Assembly: GCA_964347615.1 (NCBI GenBank)
Contig: CAYFZO010000006.1
Location: 1 to 64,000 of the forward strand
Length of the DNA stretch: 64,000 bases
Reading direction: 5' to 3'
Origin: CAYFZO01 sp964347615
GTDB lineage: Bacteria; Pseudomonadota; Gammaproteobacteria; Poriferisulfidales; Oxydemutatoraceae
Part shown: piece after piece, positions 19,552 to 28,309 of the stretch
How the letters are laid out: each line of letters opens with the position of its first letter
Position numbering within the stretch: position 1 is the first letter of the stretch
Notes under the pieces: model-generated
Told to the model about the DNA's origin: nothing
The model's database searches: none
The model's input: only the letters and a program-made list of their open reading frames with translations
Made by a program: the position numbers and the translations under genes

Positions 19552-22261
19552 ATCCTGCCTCTTTCTTTGAAGCTATTTGATCAGCTGAACGTAATAATGC
19601 TTCCCACCAAGCGAGCCCCCATGGTCCCCATCTGTTTTGTAAACGCACATAACGCAGCGCCACTTCAAGTCCCTCATCTTCCAAAGATGAAGGCGGCATC
19701 TCATCACAACCTTGTATCGAAATCCCCGGTCGGGCATTACCATGGTGAGCGGTAATAAGGTGAAGCAAAAGATCCCTGTCCTCTTCATTAGATATGGCCT
19801 GAACTTCTGGACAATTCTTCGCAAAAAGAAAAGAGCCGAACTCATGACGATAACCTGCAAGCGCACGAGGGTTGCCTCGCAACGTCTTTGCATAAGGCCG
19901 GCCTTCGAGAGGAGCTGCCATTGCTTCCTGCCAACGCCGAGCTTTCTTTCCTTCATCATGCAACCGACCAGAAAGGGCCAGCAGGTGAATATATTTTTTC
20001 GGCAAGTCCAGCATCTTAGCAATTTTCTGAGCTTCTTGTTCAACATCAGCAGCGTGGTCAGCTAAAGAAATTGGCTTAGATGAAAGTGATGAGGTTTCAT
20101 TTTCCCCTTCTTGGGGGGCTTTAAGAATTTGGGGGGCTTTAAGAATAATACTTAACCAAGAAAGCGGTTCTCCTTCAGTAAAACCTTCGATAAATCTATA
20201 CGCTTCAAACTCCAAATCGTCTCCATGACTCTCACCATCTTTATCCCTAGCTTGAATTTCGAAATCTATATCTTCCCAGCTCTCATCAGCAGTGCTGAAA
20301 TTCGTACCTGCGCACCGAGTACGTCGAATTTCGAAATCTATCTCTGCCCAGTTCTCATCAGTGCCAGGCCTGTCAGCGGTCGAGGCAGAATCGTCTGCAT
20401 CACCACTTAAAAGACCTTCAGGGCTTAATCCACCAAGATCAGAATGAACAACTAATACCGCTCCCATGAAACTATTTTTAAAATCTTTTTTTTCTTCCTT
20501 TTCTTTTTTATTCGTGGGGCTTGCTAGCTTTAGTAATTCGCCCAGTGTCAACTGTTTCTTGAGCTCATTACGCGTAGTTAGAACATACACTACAACCTCT
20601 TTCTTCTTTTCCTCTGAAAAGTCTTCACTTTTTGATAATACTTTATCTCGTGCTTTGGCTCGCTTACAAAGCCATTCGTGAGCATGGGATGCCTCAGTTT
20701 CCAAAATCTCTCTGATGTGCAGCCTCCCATGGCGAAAAAACGTTTCAACTTCATCACTCTCCACTTTGCCATTCCTCCGTCGAGGCAAGTAAGAGCGCCA
20801 AATAATTCGTGTTTGCTGCTCCTCACTTTCCGACCAACCATAAAGCCAAGGATGCACTTCCGGACGACCAGTATGTTCCTGAAGTTCAGTCATCGCCCAA
20901 GCTTCAATCAGCGGCCGGGTAAGTTCAGGGTGAAGTGGCGGAGTGGTTGTTGCATCGCGTATTAATTCTGGTTGCGCATTCGAAACTTGCGATAAAGCAT
21001 CAGGGCCGGCCTGAAAAACTCCATCCTCTACACAAGGTAGTTTTTTAAGAAGCTCTCTGACCGGTTTAAGAAGTACACCAGAGGGAGTGCTTTTCTCATT
21101 TTCATCGCAAACAACAATTTTTGCGGACCCATCCCCACAGCGATTAACTCGCCCGAGTCTCTGCACCATGCGTTCCCAGGCCACCAGATCCATCACTGCG
21201 TGATTAGCGTCAAGATCAACTCCAACCTCACCTGCTGAGGTTGCAACAAGAAAAACATTGTCCTTAGGGATTCCGCCTGCTAAAAAACCATGACAACGTA
21301 GCTCTTCGTCCGCAATAGTTCGTTCATGTACTCGCCGGGCACCAGTAAAAAGAATCACTTTCGTGTCACGCTTTTCACTCTTTTCATGCTTTTCAAGCTT
21401 GCTCTTCACTTTCTCCGCAATTTTTCGGCGGTCACAGTAGATTACACATTTCTGAGCATTGCCATCCATAATCTTAGAAGCTGCATCCACCATCTCATCT
21501 ACTAGTTTTTCTTTTTCAACAGGGTGGATTGTCAAACTTTTTGTTGCCGCCATTCGGCGGGCAATTTCTGGGTTTTTACGATCTTCTTGTGAAAGAGAAA
21601 ATTTTTCACCGTTGGTAGAATTAGTATGCGTGGCTGATAAAGCAAGTAGTTGCAGACTTGGTCGTGGCAGTAATTCGGTTCCTTTTAAATCCGACTTAAC
21701 CACTAGTGAGTCCATTAAAGATTCGAAAGCTGGCACGAGGTGAGCCTCGTCAAGCACGATAAGCGTATCGACCCCGAGGATGCCTGCGTGCAGAGGACGC
21801 ATACGCCTTGACACACCGTACCCTTCAAATAAAAGCCGCGAGCCAATCATATCCACGGTGCCTATGATAATTCCGGGGCGTGCAGGATTCGCTCTCCAGC
21901 TCCCGGTATCTATGTGTTGCCCCCTTAGTTTAGACACCGCTATTCCGTCAGAGAACAGCGAGTTTTTAGAGAATGCTTGTTTCTCAATTATTTGTTGTTC
22001 TATGCGCTCAGCTTCAGAACTCGCTTGATCTACTACCGCACGACGGTTGACCACATACACCAATCTTCGAGGAACATGATTCTTAGCAGCTAGTGCAAGT
22101 AGCCAAATGTGTATGACTTTAGTTTTTCCCAGACCCGTGGGAATATCAACGATTCTTGGGATTTGCCCCTTGCAAAACTCATAATACAGTCTCTCTTGCC
22201 AAGGAAAAGGAACAATATCATCTGATGCGTTTAGACAACGAAAACCTTCTAGGAAATTCAT
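19544..22261 (-). CDS. cas3: Cas3 helicase-nuclease, helicase-HD order
   Basis: 905 residues. The N-terminal DExH helicase has IPTGLGKTKV (Walker A, near residue 40), VLDEAHLVP and a C-terminal helicase motif (ERMVQRLGRVNRCG). The HD nuclease is at the C-terminus (SLADHAADVEQ, GRLHDEGKKARRW, ITAHHGNARPG), the order typical of I-G Cas3. It degrades targeted DNA after recruitment by the effector complex. A variable acidic linker between domains (about residues 610-720) contains small in-frame duplications: a DIDFEI/EIDFEI pair and a LKAPQ pair. It is first in the operon; a candidate promoter is at 22307. Confidence 0.93.
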   Translation of the reverse strand: MNFLEGFRCLNASDDIVPFPWQERLYYEFCKGQIPRIVDIPTGLGKTKVIHIWLLALAAKNHVPRRLVYVVNRRAVVDQASSEAERIEQQIIEKQAFSKNSLFSDGIAVSKLRGQHIDTGSWRANPARPGIIIGTVDMIGSRLLFEGYGVSRRMRPLHAGILGVDTLIVLDEAHLVPAFESLMDSLVVKSDLKGTELLPRPSLQLLALSATHTNSTNGEKFSLSQEDRKNPEIARRMAATKSLTIHPVEKEKLVDEMVDAASKIMDGNAQKCVIYCDRRKIAEKVKSKLEKHEKSEKRDTKVILFTGARRVHERTIADEELRCHGFLAGGIPKDNVFLVATSAGEVGVDLDANHAVMDLVAWERMVQRLGRVNRCGDGSAKIVVCDENEKSTPSGVLLKPVRELLKKLPCVEDGVFQAGPDALSQVSNAQPELIRDATTTPPLHPELTRPLIEAWAMTELQEHTGRPEVHPWLYGWSESEEQQTRIIWRSYLPRRRNGKVESDEVETFFRHGRLHIREILETEASHAHEWLCKRAKARDKVLSKSEDFSEEKKKEVVVYVLTTRNELKKQLTLGELLKLASPTNKKEKEEKKDFKNSFMGAVLVVHSDLGGLSPEGLLSGDADDSASTADRPGTDENWAEIDFEIRRTRCAGTNFSTADESWEDIDFEIQARDKDGESHGDDLEFEAYRFIEGFTEGEPLSWLSIILKAPQILKAPQEGENETSSLSSKPISLADHAADVEQEAQKIAKMLDLPKKYIHLLALSGRLHDEGKKARRWQEAMAAPLEGRPYAKTLRGNPRALAGYRHEFGSFLFAKNCPEVQAISNEEDRDLLLHLITAHHGNARPGISIQGCDEMPPSSLEDEGLEVALRYVRLQNRWGPWGLAWWEALLRSADQIASKKEAGCG

Positions 22262-22306
22262 AGTATAAAGTTAGCCTCACTTATCAATGCCATTAAATTT
22301 TTGGGC

Positions 22307-22328
22307 ATTATATACATAAATATGTATA
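22307..22328 (-). promoter_or_regulatory. Candidate cas operon promoter and palindromic operator
   Basis: On the minus strand a perfect TATAAT (22312-22307) lies about 45 bases before the cas3 start. Overlapping it is a perfect inverted repeat, TATACATA-AA-TATGTATA (22311-22328), a good shape for a repressor operator blocking the -10. I do not see a convincing -35. The site is AT-rich in a locally mixed background. Confidence 0.45.
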
Positions 22329-22430
22329 CCTCACTGGCGTTTACGCCGCCGCGCCTCGCGCACAAGGTAAGGCGTGCGCGGTTCCTAGTGCACCTTGAAA
22401 ACCAGCGGCACGAGGTAGGATCCGGGGAGC
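22329..22430. other. Short intergenic remnant
   Basis: No intact gene. On the minus strand the codons at about 22390-22425 read GSYLVPLVFKVH followed by a stop, resembling the C-terminal end of a TonB-like or similar envelope protein. I treat it as a possible gene-end remnant. Confidence 0.25.
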
Positions 22431-22625
22431 TTACTCTGCATTCACCGCTGCCCATTGCTCCTCATTGAAAAGACAATACATATAGCCGCCCGCAACTGGC
22501 CAACAGGGCGTTGTTTCCATATCTACCCCGCATTTCATTAACGCTTCCGCCGTTTTCGGATGTACACCAGCACAACCCGTTATGGTAACGAGCGTGACGA
22601 AAGAAATAGCTAAAGCTTTTTTCAT
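22431..22625 (-). CDS. Small putative lipoprotein
   Basis: 64 residues. A lipoprotein signal peptide (MKKALAISFVTLVTITGC) places the lipidated cysteine at residue 18. The mature part is about 47 residues with two more cysteines in CGVDMETTPCW and one in YCLF. A strong AAGGAG ribosome site precedes the ATG. The function is unknown. It follows a membrane-anchored protein gene by 17 bp, so the two are probably co-transcribed. Confidence 0.6.
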   Translation of the reverse strand: MKKALAISFVTLVTITGCAGVHPKTAEALMKCGVDMETTPCWPVAGGYMYCLFNEEQWAAVNAE

Positions 22626-22642
22626 TTTTATCTCCTTGTTAA

Positions 22643-23266
22643 TTAAAAGGTATGCGCCTTGCCGTCGACAGACATGTAGGCTTCCAACTGAACGCGCGGA
22701 GACTTGCCTTTCTGCTTCGCTTCCACGCCAGCTCGAGCAAACTTTTTCATTATTTCATTAATCTGCCATTCTTTGTACGGCTGATAGTGTTCTTTCATTG
22801 CTTCGATATAGGCCAAGATCCGGTCGGCGTCGTCTGGCCCGATGCAGCCTTTGTACTCCTTTCGCCTTGCATACCTGTCAACTTTTTCAGCAATGATTTG
22901 ACTAATCTGCCTCATCAAATCTTTTCTTTCGCTGTTTCTTTTGGCGTCATGTTCTGCTGTTGCTTTTTCCCGTTGGGCTTCTTTTTCCGCCTTAAGCGAA
23001 TCAATCAGTTTTGAGCAGCTTGTTATATCCATTCCCTCAAGCCAATCCTCTACGGAACCGCGACAATCGGCAGCTGACGCTCCTAGCTTTTGGAATGAAT
23101 CATCCATTATGTCTGTTGGGTATCCAGCCTCCTTAAGAAGAGCAAGTGCAAAGTCCACTTGAGCCTCCGTTGCTGGTCGGGTGTCTGCTGACTTCTCTCC
23201 AGAGAAAGCCTTAACAATTCCCCATCCGATTGCAAGGATTATTACCCAAATTATTAAAGTTTCCAT
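22643..23266 (-). CDS. Membrane-anchored protein of unknown function
   Basis: 207 residues. One N-terminal membrane helix (LIIWVIILAIGWGIVKAF) is followed by a soluble part with the pattern QVDFALALLKEAGY...SVEDWLEGMD, which resembles a short helical motif seen in several plasmid and phage proteins. A charged helical stretch (about residues 90-170) follows. An AAGAGG ribosome site precedes the ATG. No enzymatic motif is visible, and function cannot be assigned from context. Confidence 0.55.
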   Translation of the reverse strand: METLIIWVIILAIGWGIVKAFSGEKSADTRPATEAQVDFALALLKEAGYPTDIMDDSFQKLGASAADCRGSVEDWLEGMDITSCSKLIDSLKAEKEAQREKATAEHDAKRNSERKDLMRQISQIIAEKVDRYARRKEYKGCIGPDDADRILAYIEAMKEHYQPYKEWQINEIMKKFARAGVEAKQKGKSPRVQLEAYMSVDGKAHTF

Positions 23267-23284
23267 TTTGTGTTTACCTCTTTA

Positions 23285-23820
23285 TTAAAAGTTGTAATGC
23301 ACACCGGATATGAATATATTGGCGTATCCGTCGACCTTTACCCTACGGTATTGGCCACGGAATCCCCAATGTCCATTAAAGCTGTAGTCGACACCCGCGC
23401 CGAACGATACGTCCTCTCCATTCTCATCGATACCGATACCTTTTACCCTAACGTCCCAGAACGCCACACCGATAAATCCGAATACCGTGAACTTGTTGAA
23501 CGGCTGGCGGATATAAACGGTTGGCATCCATGCGCGGGAATGCAGCTTGCTTTCAATTCGCCCCACCCCACCCCGAGAATAAAGCCGTAGCGTTTCCAGT
23601 CCAACGTATCAAGGTGGGTATAAGGTAATTCAACGGCTACATACTCGTTGAAAGCATAGCTGCCGTACAGCATATCCGTCAAGGCGTTATCAGCGACGTA
23701 TTCTTCATCAACGTGCGCATTGTCGACACCGAACCCGAAGTAAGGCTGGGATACCGTGATAGGCGACACAAGCAATAGGCTTGCAGCAAGCGCAAGGTTT
23801 CTTATTCTTATGTTTTTCAA
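23285..23820 (-). pseudogene. Outer-membrane beta-barrel protein gene, frameshifted
   Basis: The N-terminal part encodes a signal peptide (IRNLALAASLLLVSPITVS) and barrel strands (ADNALTDMLYGSYAFNEYVAVELPY). The C-terminal part, in another frame, ends with strands (FRGQYRRVKVDGYANIF) and a terminal phenylalanine (VHYNF), as in small OmpA/OmpW-like barrels. The frame breaks at 23561-23574, where the coding strand reads GGGGT GGGGT GGGG. Removing one GGGGT unit joins the two parts in frame (GFILGVGRIESK). The start has been replaced by a PIN-toxin fragment. Expression of a functional protein would need both a start (TTG 23820 is possible) and a frame correction. Confidence 0.75.
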
Positions 23821-23892
23821 GGCCTGACAGAAGCTCATATCGTAATATGACTCCTTAGCTTGGATAAAGACATCGGCGTCGAGCAAATACAT
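23821..23892 (-). pseudogene. 5' fragment of a DUF4411-type PIN toxin gene
   Basis: The first 24 codons (MYLLDADVFIQAKESYYDMS, then FCQA) match the start of DUF4411 PIN-like toxins, with the first catalytic aspartate (Asp5 or Asp7). It begins 2 bp after the stop of the HTH-ImmA/IrrE gene, the standard position of such a toxin. After codon 24 the sequence runs directly into the signal peptide of an outer-membrane protein, so the rest of the toxin is deleted. Confidence 0.7.
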
Positions 23893-23894
23893 GA

Positions 23895-25052
23895 TTAAAC
23901 CGGGTATCCCAAACGCCCGCCAAGACTTGAAAAAGTCTTTGTGCTCTTTATGTCCAGCATCTTGAACGCATCCCGGTAGAGTGTACGCCCCTCAAGCGTG
24001 CTCCCTATCAACGCCCGTGCAAAACGAGATCCGACCCGCCGCTCTTCGGTCGAATAAAAATCACCTCCTCCGCTTGCTTTCCTACGTCGCGCCAACACTC
24101 CACGCAACTGCCTCATTTTATCTTCATAGGCTCTGTCAAACTCTGCGCGCGATACAGCTCTCGCATCCAGGAGCCTCCGCAAAATCACAAGCGTGCTGAC
24201 TTTGAAATGCTTAGCAAGATCCGAAACGGCCTCCAAAGGCTCTTCAGACGGCAAAGCTTGACGCAATTCTTCAAGCGGCACCAACAACTCGGCAGCGACA
24301 CGGTTACACCACTGTTCGACCGCTTGCTCAGGTACGGAACTCAACCTGGAGTCCGAAAGCGCCGATTTCCCGAGCCACAGGTGCGCCAATTCATGAGCCA
24401 AGGTGAACATCTGGGCGGCTTTGGTATCAGCGCCATTGATGAACACCAGCGGAGCAAAGTCATCAACCAGAGCAAATCCGCGGAATTCCTCAGGGTCAAG
24501 CTTGCGGTGAGTGTCGTTGCCGACCACACCGTTCACCATGACAAGCGCTCCTATCTCATCCGCTTGTTTGATGAACTGTCGAAACGCCTCTTCCCAAGTC
24601 GAAAGATCGCGCCGTGCTTCAAGATCAAACCTCATTTCCTCGCGCATCCGCGAAGCAGTTTCTTCAATGTCATCTTTGATGTCCGCCGACCCCACAAACT
24701 CCCTCGGTTCCTCCCTCTCGGAAAGGGCAAAATCCCGGTACCAGTCTTGCCGGCGCTGGCAGCGATAAATCGTATCAAGCAAGTCCGGGCTAGGACGGGG
24801 CAATTCTCGATTTCCTATCGTCCGGAAATCCGGAATCGGGATTGGTTCGTCCGGAGGCTCGGGCAAAAACAAATAACCGATTGGCACATGGACGGTCTTG
24901 GCAAAACTCTCAAGCTGTTTCAGCGTAGGCCGTACTTCGCCGTCTTCCCAAGCTTGGATCTTCGGGAACTTTCTCTCCAATCTCTCGCGGTTGCGTCCTG
25001 CTCGTTTCCGAGCCCAACGCAACATCGAAGGTTCAACTTGAACCCTAGGCAT
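23895..25052 (-). CDS. HTH-type regulator with ImmA/IrrE metallopeptidase domain
   Basis: 385 residues. The N-terminal ~65 form an Xre-like helix-turn-helix (LRWARKRAG...IQAWEDGEVRPTLKQLESFAKTV). The C-terminal region is an ImmA/IrrE-type metallopeptidase with the zinc motif HELAH at 220-224. Such proteins are found upstream of DUF4411 PIN toxins and are thought to act as antitoxin/regulator. Here only the first 24 codons of the toxin remain, leaving an orphan. A ribosome site AGAGGTAAGG lies before ATG 25052. Confidence 0.85.
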   Translation of the reverse strand: MPRVQVEPSMLRWARKRAGRNRERLERKFPKIQAWEDGEVRPTLKQLESFAKTVHVPIGYLFLPEPPDEPIPIPDFRTIGNRELPRPSPDLLDTIYRCQRRQDWYRDFALSEREEPREFVGSADIKDDIEETASRMREEMRFDLEARRDLSTWEEAFRQFIKQADEIGALVMVNGVVGNDTHRKLDPEEFRGFALVDDFAPLVFINGADTKAAQMFTLAHELAHLWLGKSALSDSRLSSVPEQAVEQWCNRVAAELLVPLEELRQALPSEEPLEAVSDLAKHFKVSTLVILRRLLDARAVSRAEFDRAYEDKMRQLRGVLARRRKASGGGDFYSTEERRVGSRFARALIGSTLEGRTLYRDAFKMLDIKSTKTFSSLGGRLGYPV

Positions 25053-25138
25053 ATCGCCTTACCTCTGAGAAAAACAATTTCTGGGGATTACCTGCCAGGC
25101 AATCCCAGATTTTCCCACGGCTGGAGAAACGCGAAAAG

Positions 25139-25915
25139 TCACCCCCCACAAACCTCCGGCATCTCCTTGCTCAGCTCAGCCCCGCCGAGACCCAGCGCTT
25201 CCAGCGCCTCGTCCTTGCCCCGCAGATAAGCCCGCAGGATCCCACGCGCGGGCACCTCCCCCACCCGGGTGAGTTCGACCTTGGGGTTGTCGAAGAAGTT
25301 CTGCAAATACCCGGTCTGGGTGAACCGGACGCTCTTCAGTGCCCCGCTCCCGGGATCGCGGCGTATCCTCTTGATCATGTACTGCTGGTTGCCCAGGTCA
25401 ATGTATTCGTCGTTGGCCAGATAGCGTCCATACTTGTCGGCCTTCATCTTCTTCCAGCCGGAGGCGAGTCGCTTTCCGTGCAGGCCGTCGTGCAGCCGCG
25501 CCAGTCCGCCGCCGCTGTTCCAAAGTCTCTCGAACAAAGGAAAGACGTAACCGTATTCGGTGCGCTCAGCCCGCTGACAAACCTTGCGGTAGTGAACGTC
25601 CGGCTGCCGGATGAATCCGTCCAGCCGCTCTCTCACCGCTTCGCGGTCCTCCGCCTTGAACACCAACAGCGCCGCCGCGCTTCTCCCCTGCTCAAGCGAA
25701 GCAACGCGCTCGACCCAGACGATCAACGGCTCGTCCTTGTGAGCCCCGCGATACTCGCCCGCCAAGCCGGCGAACACGTCTCCCGCCCGGTCGCGTTCAG
25801 CCCGGTCGCGCTCGGCATGAACGTCCGCAGCGAAAGCCGCGCACAACGCGAACACCGACGCAGCGCACAGCCGGAACCGCCTTGCGCCCGCCGGCGCGAC
25901 GCCGGTCGTGGTCAC
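25139..25915 (-). CDS. Secreted protein of unknown function
   Basis: 258 residues if translation starts at GTG 25915, which puts a signal peptide (RRFRLCAASVFALCAAFAADVHA) at the N-terminus and removes the overlap with the upstream gene. A longer open frame reaches 26008. The mature protein is charged, has no motif I recognise, and ends ELSKEMPEVCGG. It lies 31 bp after the DUF1971 gene on the same strand and has the GC-rich composition of the chromosome. Confidence 0.5.
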   Translation of the reverse strand: MTTTGVAPAGARRFRLCAASVFALCAAFAADVHAERDRAERDRAGDVFAGLAGEYRGAHKDEPLIVWVERVASLEQGRSAAALLVFKAEDREAVRERLDGFIRQPDVHYRKVCQRAERTEYGYVFPLFERLWNSGGGLARLHDGLHGKRLASGWKKMKADKYGRYLANDEYIDLGNQQYMIKRIRRDPGSGALKSVRFTQTGYLQNFFDNPKVELTRVGEVPARGILRAYLRGKDEALEALGLGGAELSKEMPEVCGG

Positions 25916-25946
25916 GCCCGAACCTCGTCCGTTGGCCGACGGGTCG

Positions 25947-26243
25947 TCACGACTTCTCCGCCGTCTCTTCCTTGAGAAACTCGACGTGGAAACGCACGGG
26001 TCGGTCAATCCGCAGGTAGTGTTTCATCGTCGGCTCGACAACGCCGGCGACGCCGGGGCGCAATTCGTGCGCTTCCTCCTCAGGCTCGACGATGTGATAC
26101 GTCAGGCTGCCTTCGGTCACGACAATCCTGCCCCACACCCCGGGCTTGGTCGTGTGTGCCTTGAGGATGTTCGCGGGCGCGGTGTCCTGGTCGAACTGCG
26201 GCGACCGCTTATAGAAAACGACGTTGTCCGGAATCCGTTTCAT
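25947..26243 (-). CDS. DUF1971 (TehB/YeaR-like) small protein
   Basis: About 98 residues starting MKRIPDNVVFYKRSPQFD. ANILKAHTTKPGVWGRIVV, GSLTYHIVEPEEE and VVEPTMKHYLRI fit the DUF1971 cupin-like family found alone (YeaR) or at the N-terminus of TehB. The biochemical role is not established. The GGGAGGGAAG ribosome site supports ATG 26243 rather than 26261. Confidence 0.8.
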   Translation of the reverse strand: MKRIPDNVVFYKRSPQFDQDTAPANILKAHTTKPGVWGRIVVTEGSLTYHIVEPEEEAHELRPGVAGVVEPTMKHYLRIDRPVRFHVEFLKEETAEKS

Positions 26244-26485
26244 CTTCCCTCCCTTGGTCAAATTGGGTCAACCTGGGCCAGCCCGGGCCGACCCGCTCAT
26301 TCTATAGCGCAAGCGCCGGAACGAAGCCTGCGCCCGTACAACCGCCCGGGAAAACAAGCGCCGGCGCAGGAATACGTCCCGGACGCGCCTACGCCTAGGC
26401 GTCTGAGGTCTCGCCACCCCACCGCCGACTTACGCTAGACTAACAGCAGCTAGCTTTGCTCATATCCGCTTGGAGAACCGCCCGA

Positions 26486-27601
26486 ATGACCGACCGACGC
26501 GCCAGCGATTATTTCACCGCCCGCGGCCTCAGAAGCACGACGCCCAAGACGCTGAACAAAGCGTTGCGGGTGGCGCTGGAAAGCATGGAAACATTGGTAC
26601 GCGACGACGCAGCGGGTTTGGCGCGCGAAGAGCAAGCGGCGTTGCAGGCAGGCAGTTCAAGACTTGACCCCAAACCGGGAGTAGACTCGCGCACCGAAAC
26701 CGCGGTCAAACACGCGGCGGTTGGCAAGCGAAGATTCACAACCAAAGCGGCGAGCAAATTTCTCAGCTCAGCCGCAAGCCACGTACGACATTTGAGAAAC
26801 AAAACCGCGGTCAAATACGCGGCGGTTGACAAGCGAAGATTCATGACCAAGGCGGCGAGTAAACGTCTCGACCCAGCCGCAAGCCACATGCAGCATTTGA
26901 GAGACGAAACCGCGGTCAAACGCGCGGCGGTTGGCAAGCGAAGATTCACGACCAAGGCGGCGAGCGAACTTCTCGGCTCAGCCGCAAGCCGCGTACAGCG
27001 TCGGAAAAACATCCGAATAACCGCCCGACCCGCCAGCGACCGCTTCATCACCGCCCACAACCTCAGAAGCACGACGCCCAAGACGCTGAACAAAGCGTTG
27101 CGGGTGGTGCTGGAAAGTATGGAGCCGTTGGCGTACGGCGACGCGGCAGATTTGACGCACAAAGAGCAAGCGGTGTTGCGGGGAGGCGGTTTGAGACTTG
27201 ACCCCGAGCCGGGAACAGACCCGCGTACCGAAGCCGCGGTCAAATACGCGGCGATTGTCAAGCGAAGCCTCACGACCAAAGCGGCGAGCGAACGTCTCGG
27301 CTTGACCGCAAGCCACGTGCAGCAGATGACTGCCGACCGCTCGCTTTACAGTTTCTTGATTTCCGACGTCCGCTACATCCCTGATTTCCAGTTCACCGGC
27401 GACGGGTTGGTACCCAATATCGCGCAAGTGAACAAAGCACTGCCGCCGCACATGCATCCCGTCGGCGTGTACAACTGGTTTCATCTCCCCAATGCGGACT
27501 TGTTTCCCGACGGCGACGCGGACAACCCCGTCAGCCCTCTGGAATGGCTGTGTGACGGACATGACCCGGCGGTAGCGGTAACTCTCGCGCAAGGCTTGTA
27601 G
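26486..27601 (+). CDS. RES-associated antitoxin, internally expanded
   Basis: 371 residues. The C-terminal ~130 residues (TTKAASERLGLTASHVQQM, a helix-turn-helix-like segment, then FQFTGDGLVPNIAQVN and PLEWLCDGHDPAVAV) match Xre/MbcA/ParS-type antitoxins paired with RES toxins. The upstream part is made of duplications. Three 105-bp units start at 26699, 26804 and 26909, a fourth copy is at 27233, and the N-terminal segment LRSTTPKTLNKALRV is repeated at about 27060. All copies keep the frame. A normal antitoxin of this type would be about 190 residues. ATG 26486 is chosen because of GGAGAA upstream; TTG 26456 is possible. It stops 6 bp before the toxin. Confidence 0.75.
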   Translation: MTDRRASDYFTARGLRSTTPKTLNKALRVALESMETLVRDDAAGLAREEQAALQAGSSRLDPKPGVDSRTETAVKHAAVGKRRFTTKAASKFLSSAASHVRHLRNKTAVKYAAVDKRRFMTKAASKRLDPAASHMQHLRDETAVKRAAVGKRRFTTKAASELLGSAASRVQRRKNIRITARPASDRFITAHNLRSTTPKTLNKALRVVLESMEPLAYGDAADLTHKEQAVLRGGGLRLDPEPGTDPRTEAAVKYAAIVKRSLTTKAASERLGLTASHVQQMTADRSLYSFLISDVRYIPDFQFTGDGLVPNIAQVNKALPPHMHPVGVYNWFHLPNADLFPDGDADNPVSPLEWLCDGHDPAVAVTLAQGL

Positions 27602-27607
27602 ACCTCG

Positions 27608-28257
27608 GTGGCAAAGCCGCCGAATTCCCCGGACCCGCAACGGCTGCGGGGGCTTGCGCCGAGCCTTATAACCGTCGCGCCCAGCACCTGCGTCCATCGC
27701 ATCTACCGAGGCGGGGGGGATTACCCTGTCCTGTGGAATGCGTTCCGGCATCACGGCCCAACCACCACCGCCAGATTCGATCACCATCTGCGCGACGCCG
27801 ATAACAAGCCGCAACCGCAAGCGCGCGGCATCCTGTATCTTGCCAGCGACGTTCCGACCGCCGTGGCCGAAGTCTTTCAGGCAACCCGCACCTTCGACCC
27901 CAGCGAAGATTGCCGCTGGCTGGTGTCGTTCGAGATTGCCCATCAGTTGACCGATCGATTAGCATTGCTGAACTTGACCGACACCTTCCCCCTGCAGGCC
28001 GGCGGCTCGATGAAGCTCATCAACGGCCCGACCCTCGACGCGCAAAACTGTCACGCGGCTTTTACGACGCCTACAAACAAATTCACGGGCTTTACTATCC
28101 GTCGTCGCTGACCAACCGTCCTGTAATAGCGCTGTATGAGCGGGCACCGGCGGCGGCGTTCCCGCCCTCCCCGCACTTCAACCGCCCCCTCAACGACCCG
28201 TTGCTCATCGAGCCGATGAGAAACTTCTGCCGCGATATCGGCTACGACTTCGTCTAA
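27608..28257 (+). pseudogene. RES-domain toxin, frameshifted
   Basis: RES toxins degrade NAD+. The GTG start at 27608 gives HRIYRGGG (catalytic Arg), ARFDHH, GILYLASDVPTAVAEVF (catalytic Glu) and, after a frame change near 28045 (CGCAAAACTG), SRGFYDAYKQIHG and YYPSSLTNRPVIALYERA (catalytic Ser). The shift equals loss of one base or gain of two. As sequenced, translation ends at 28111 without the Ser segment, so the toxin should be inactive. The 3' ~270 bp are duplicated exactly at 29147-29417, including the lesion. Confidence 0.75.
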
Positions 28258-28309
28258 GCGTCGCGCAAACGCCCGCGGCGCACGGCGGCACCAACCGCGC
28301 GCACTTCCC

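Noticed and set aside
24207..25229. 340-codon plus-strand frame
   Set aside because: Antisense to the HTH-ImmA/IrrE gene with its HELAH motif and ribosome site.
28037..28054. Programmed frameshift in the RES toxin at CGCAAAACTG
   Set aside because: No standard slippery heptamer in the zero frame, and no obvious downstream structure; a plain mutation is simpler.
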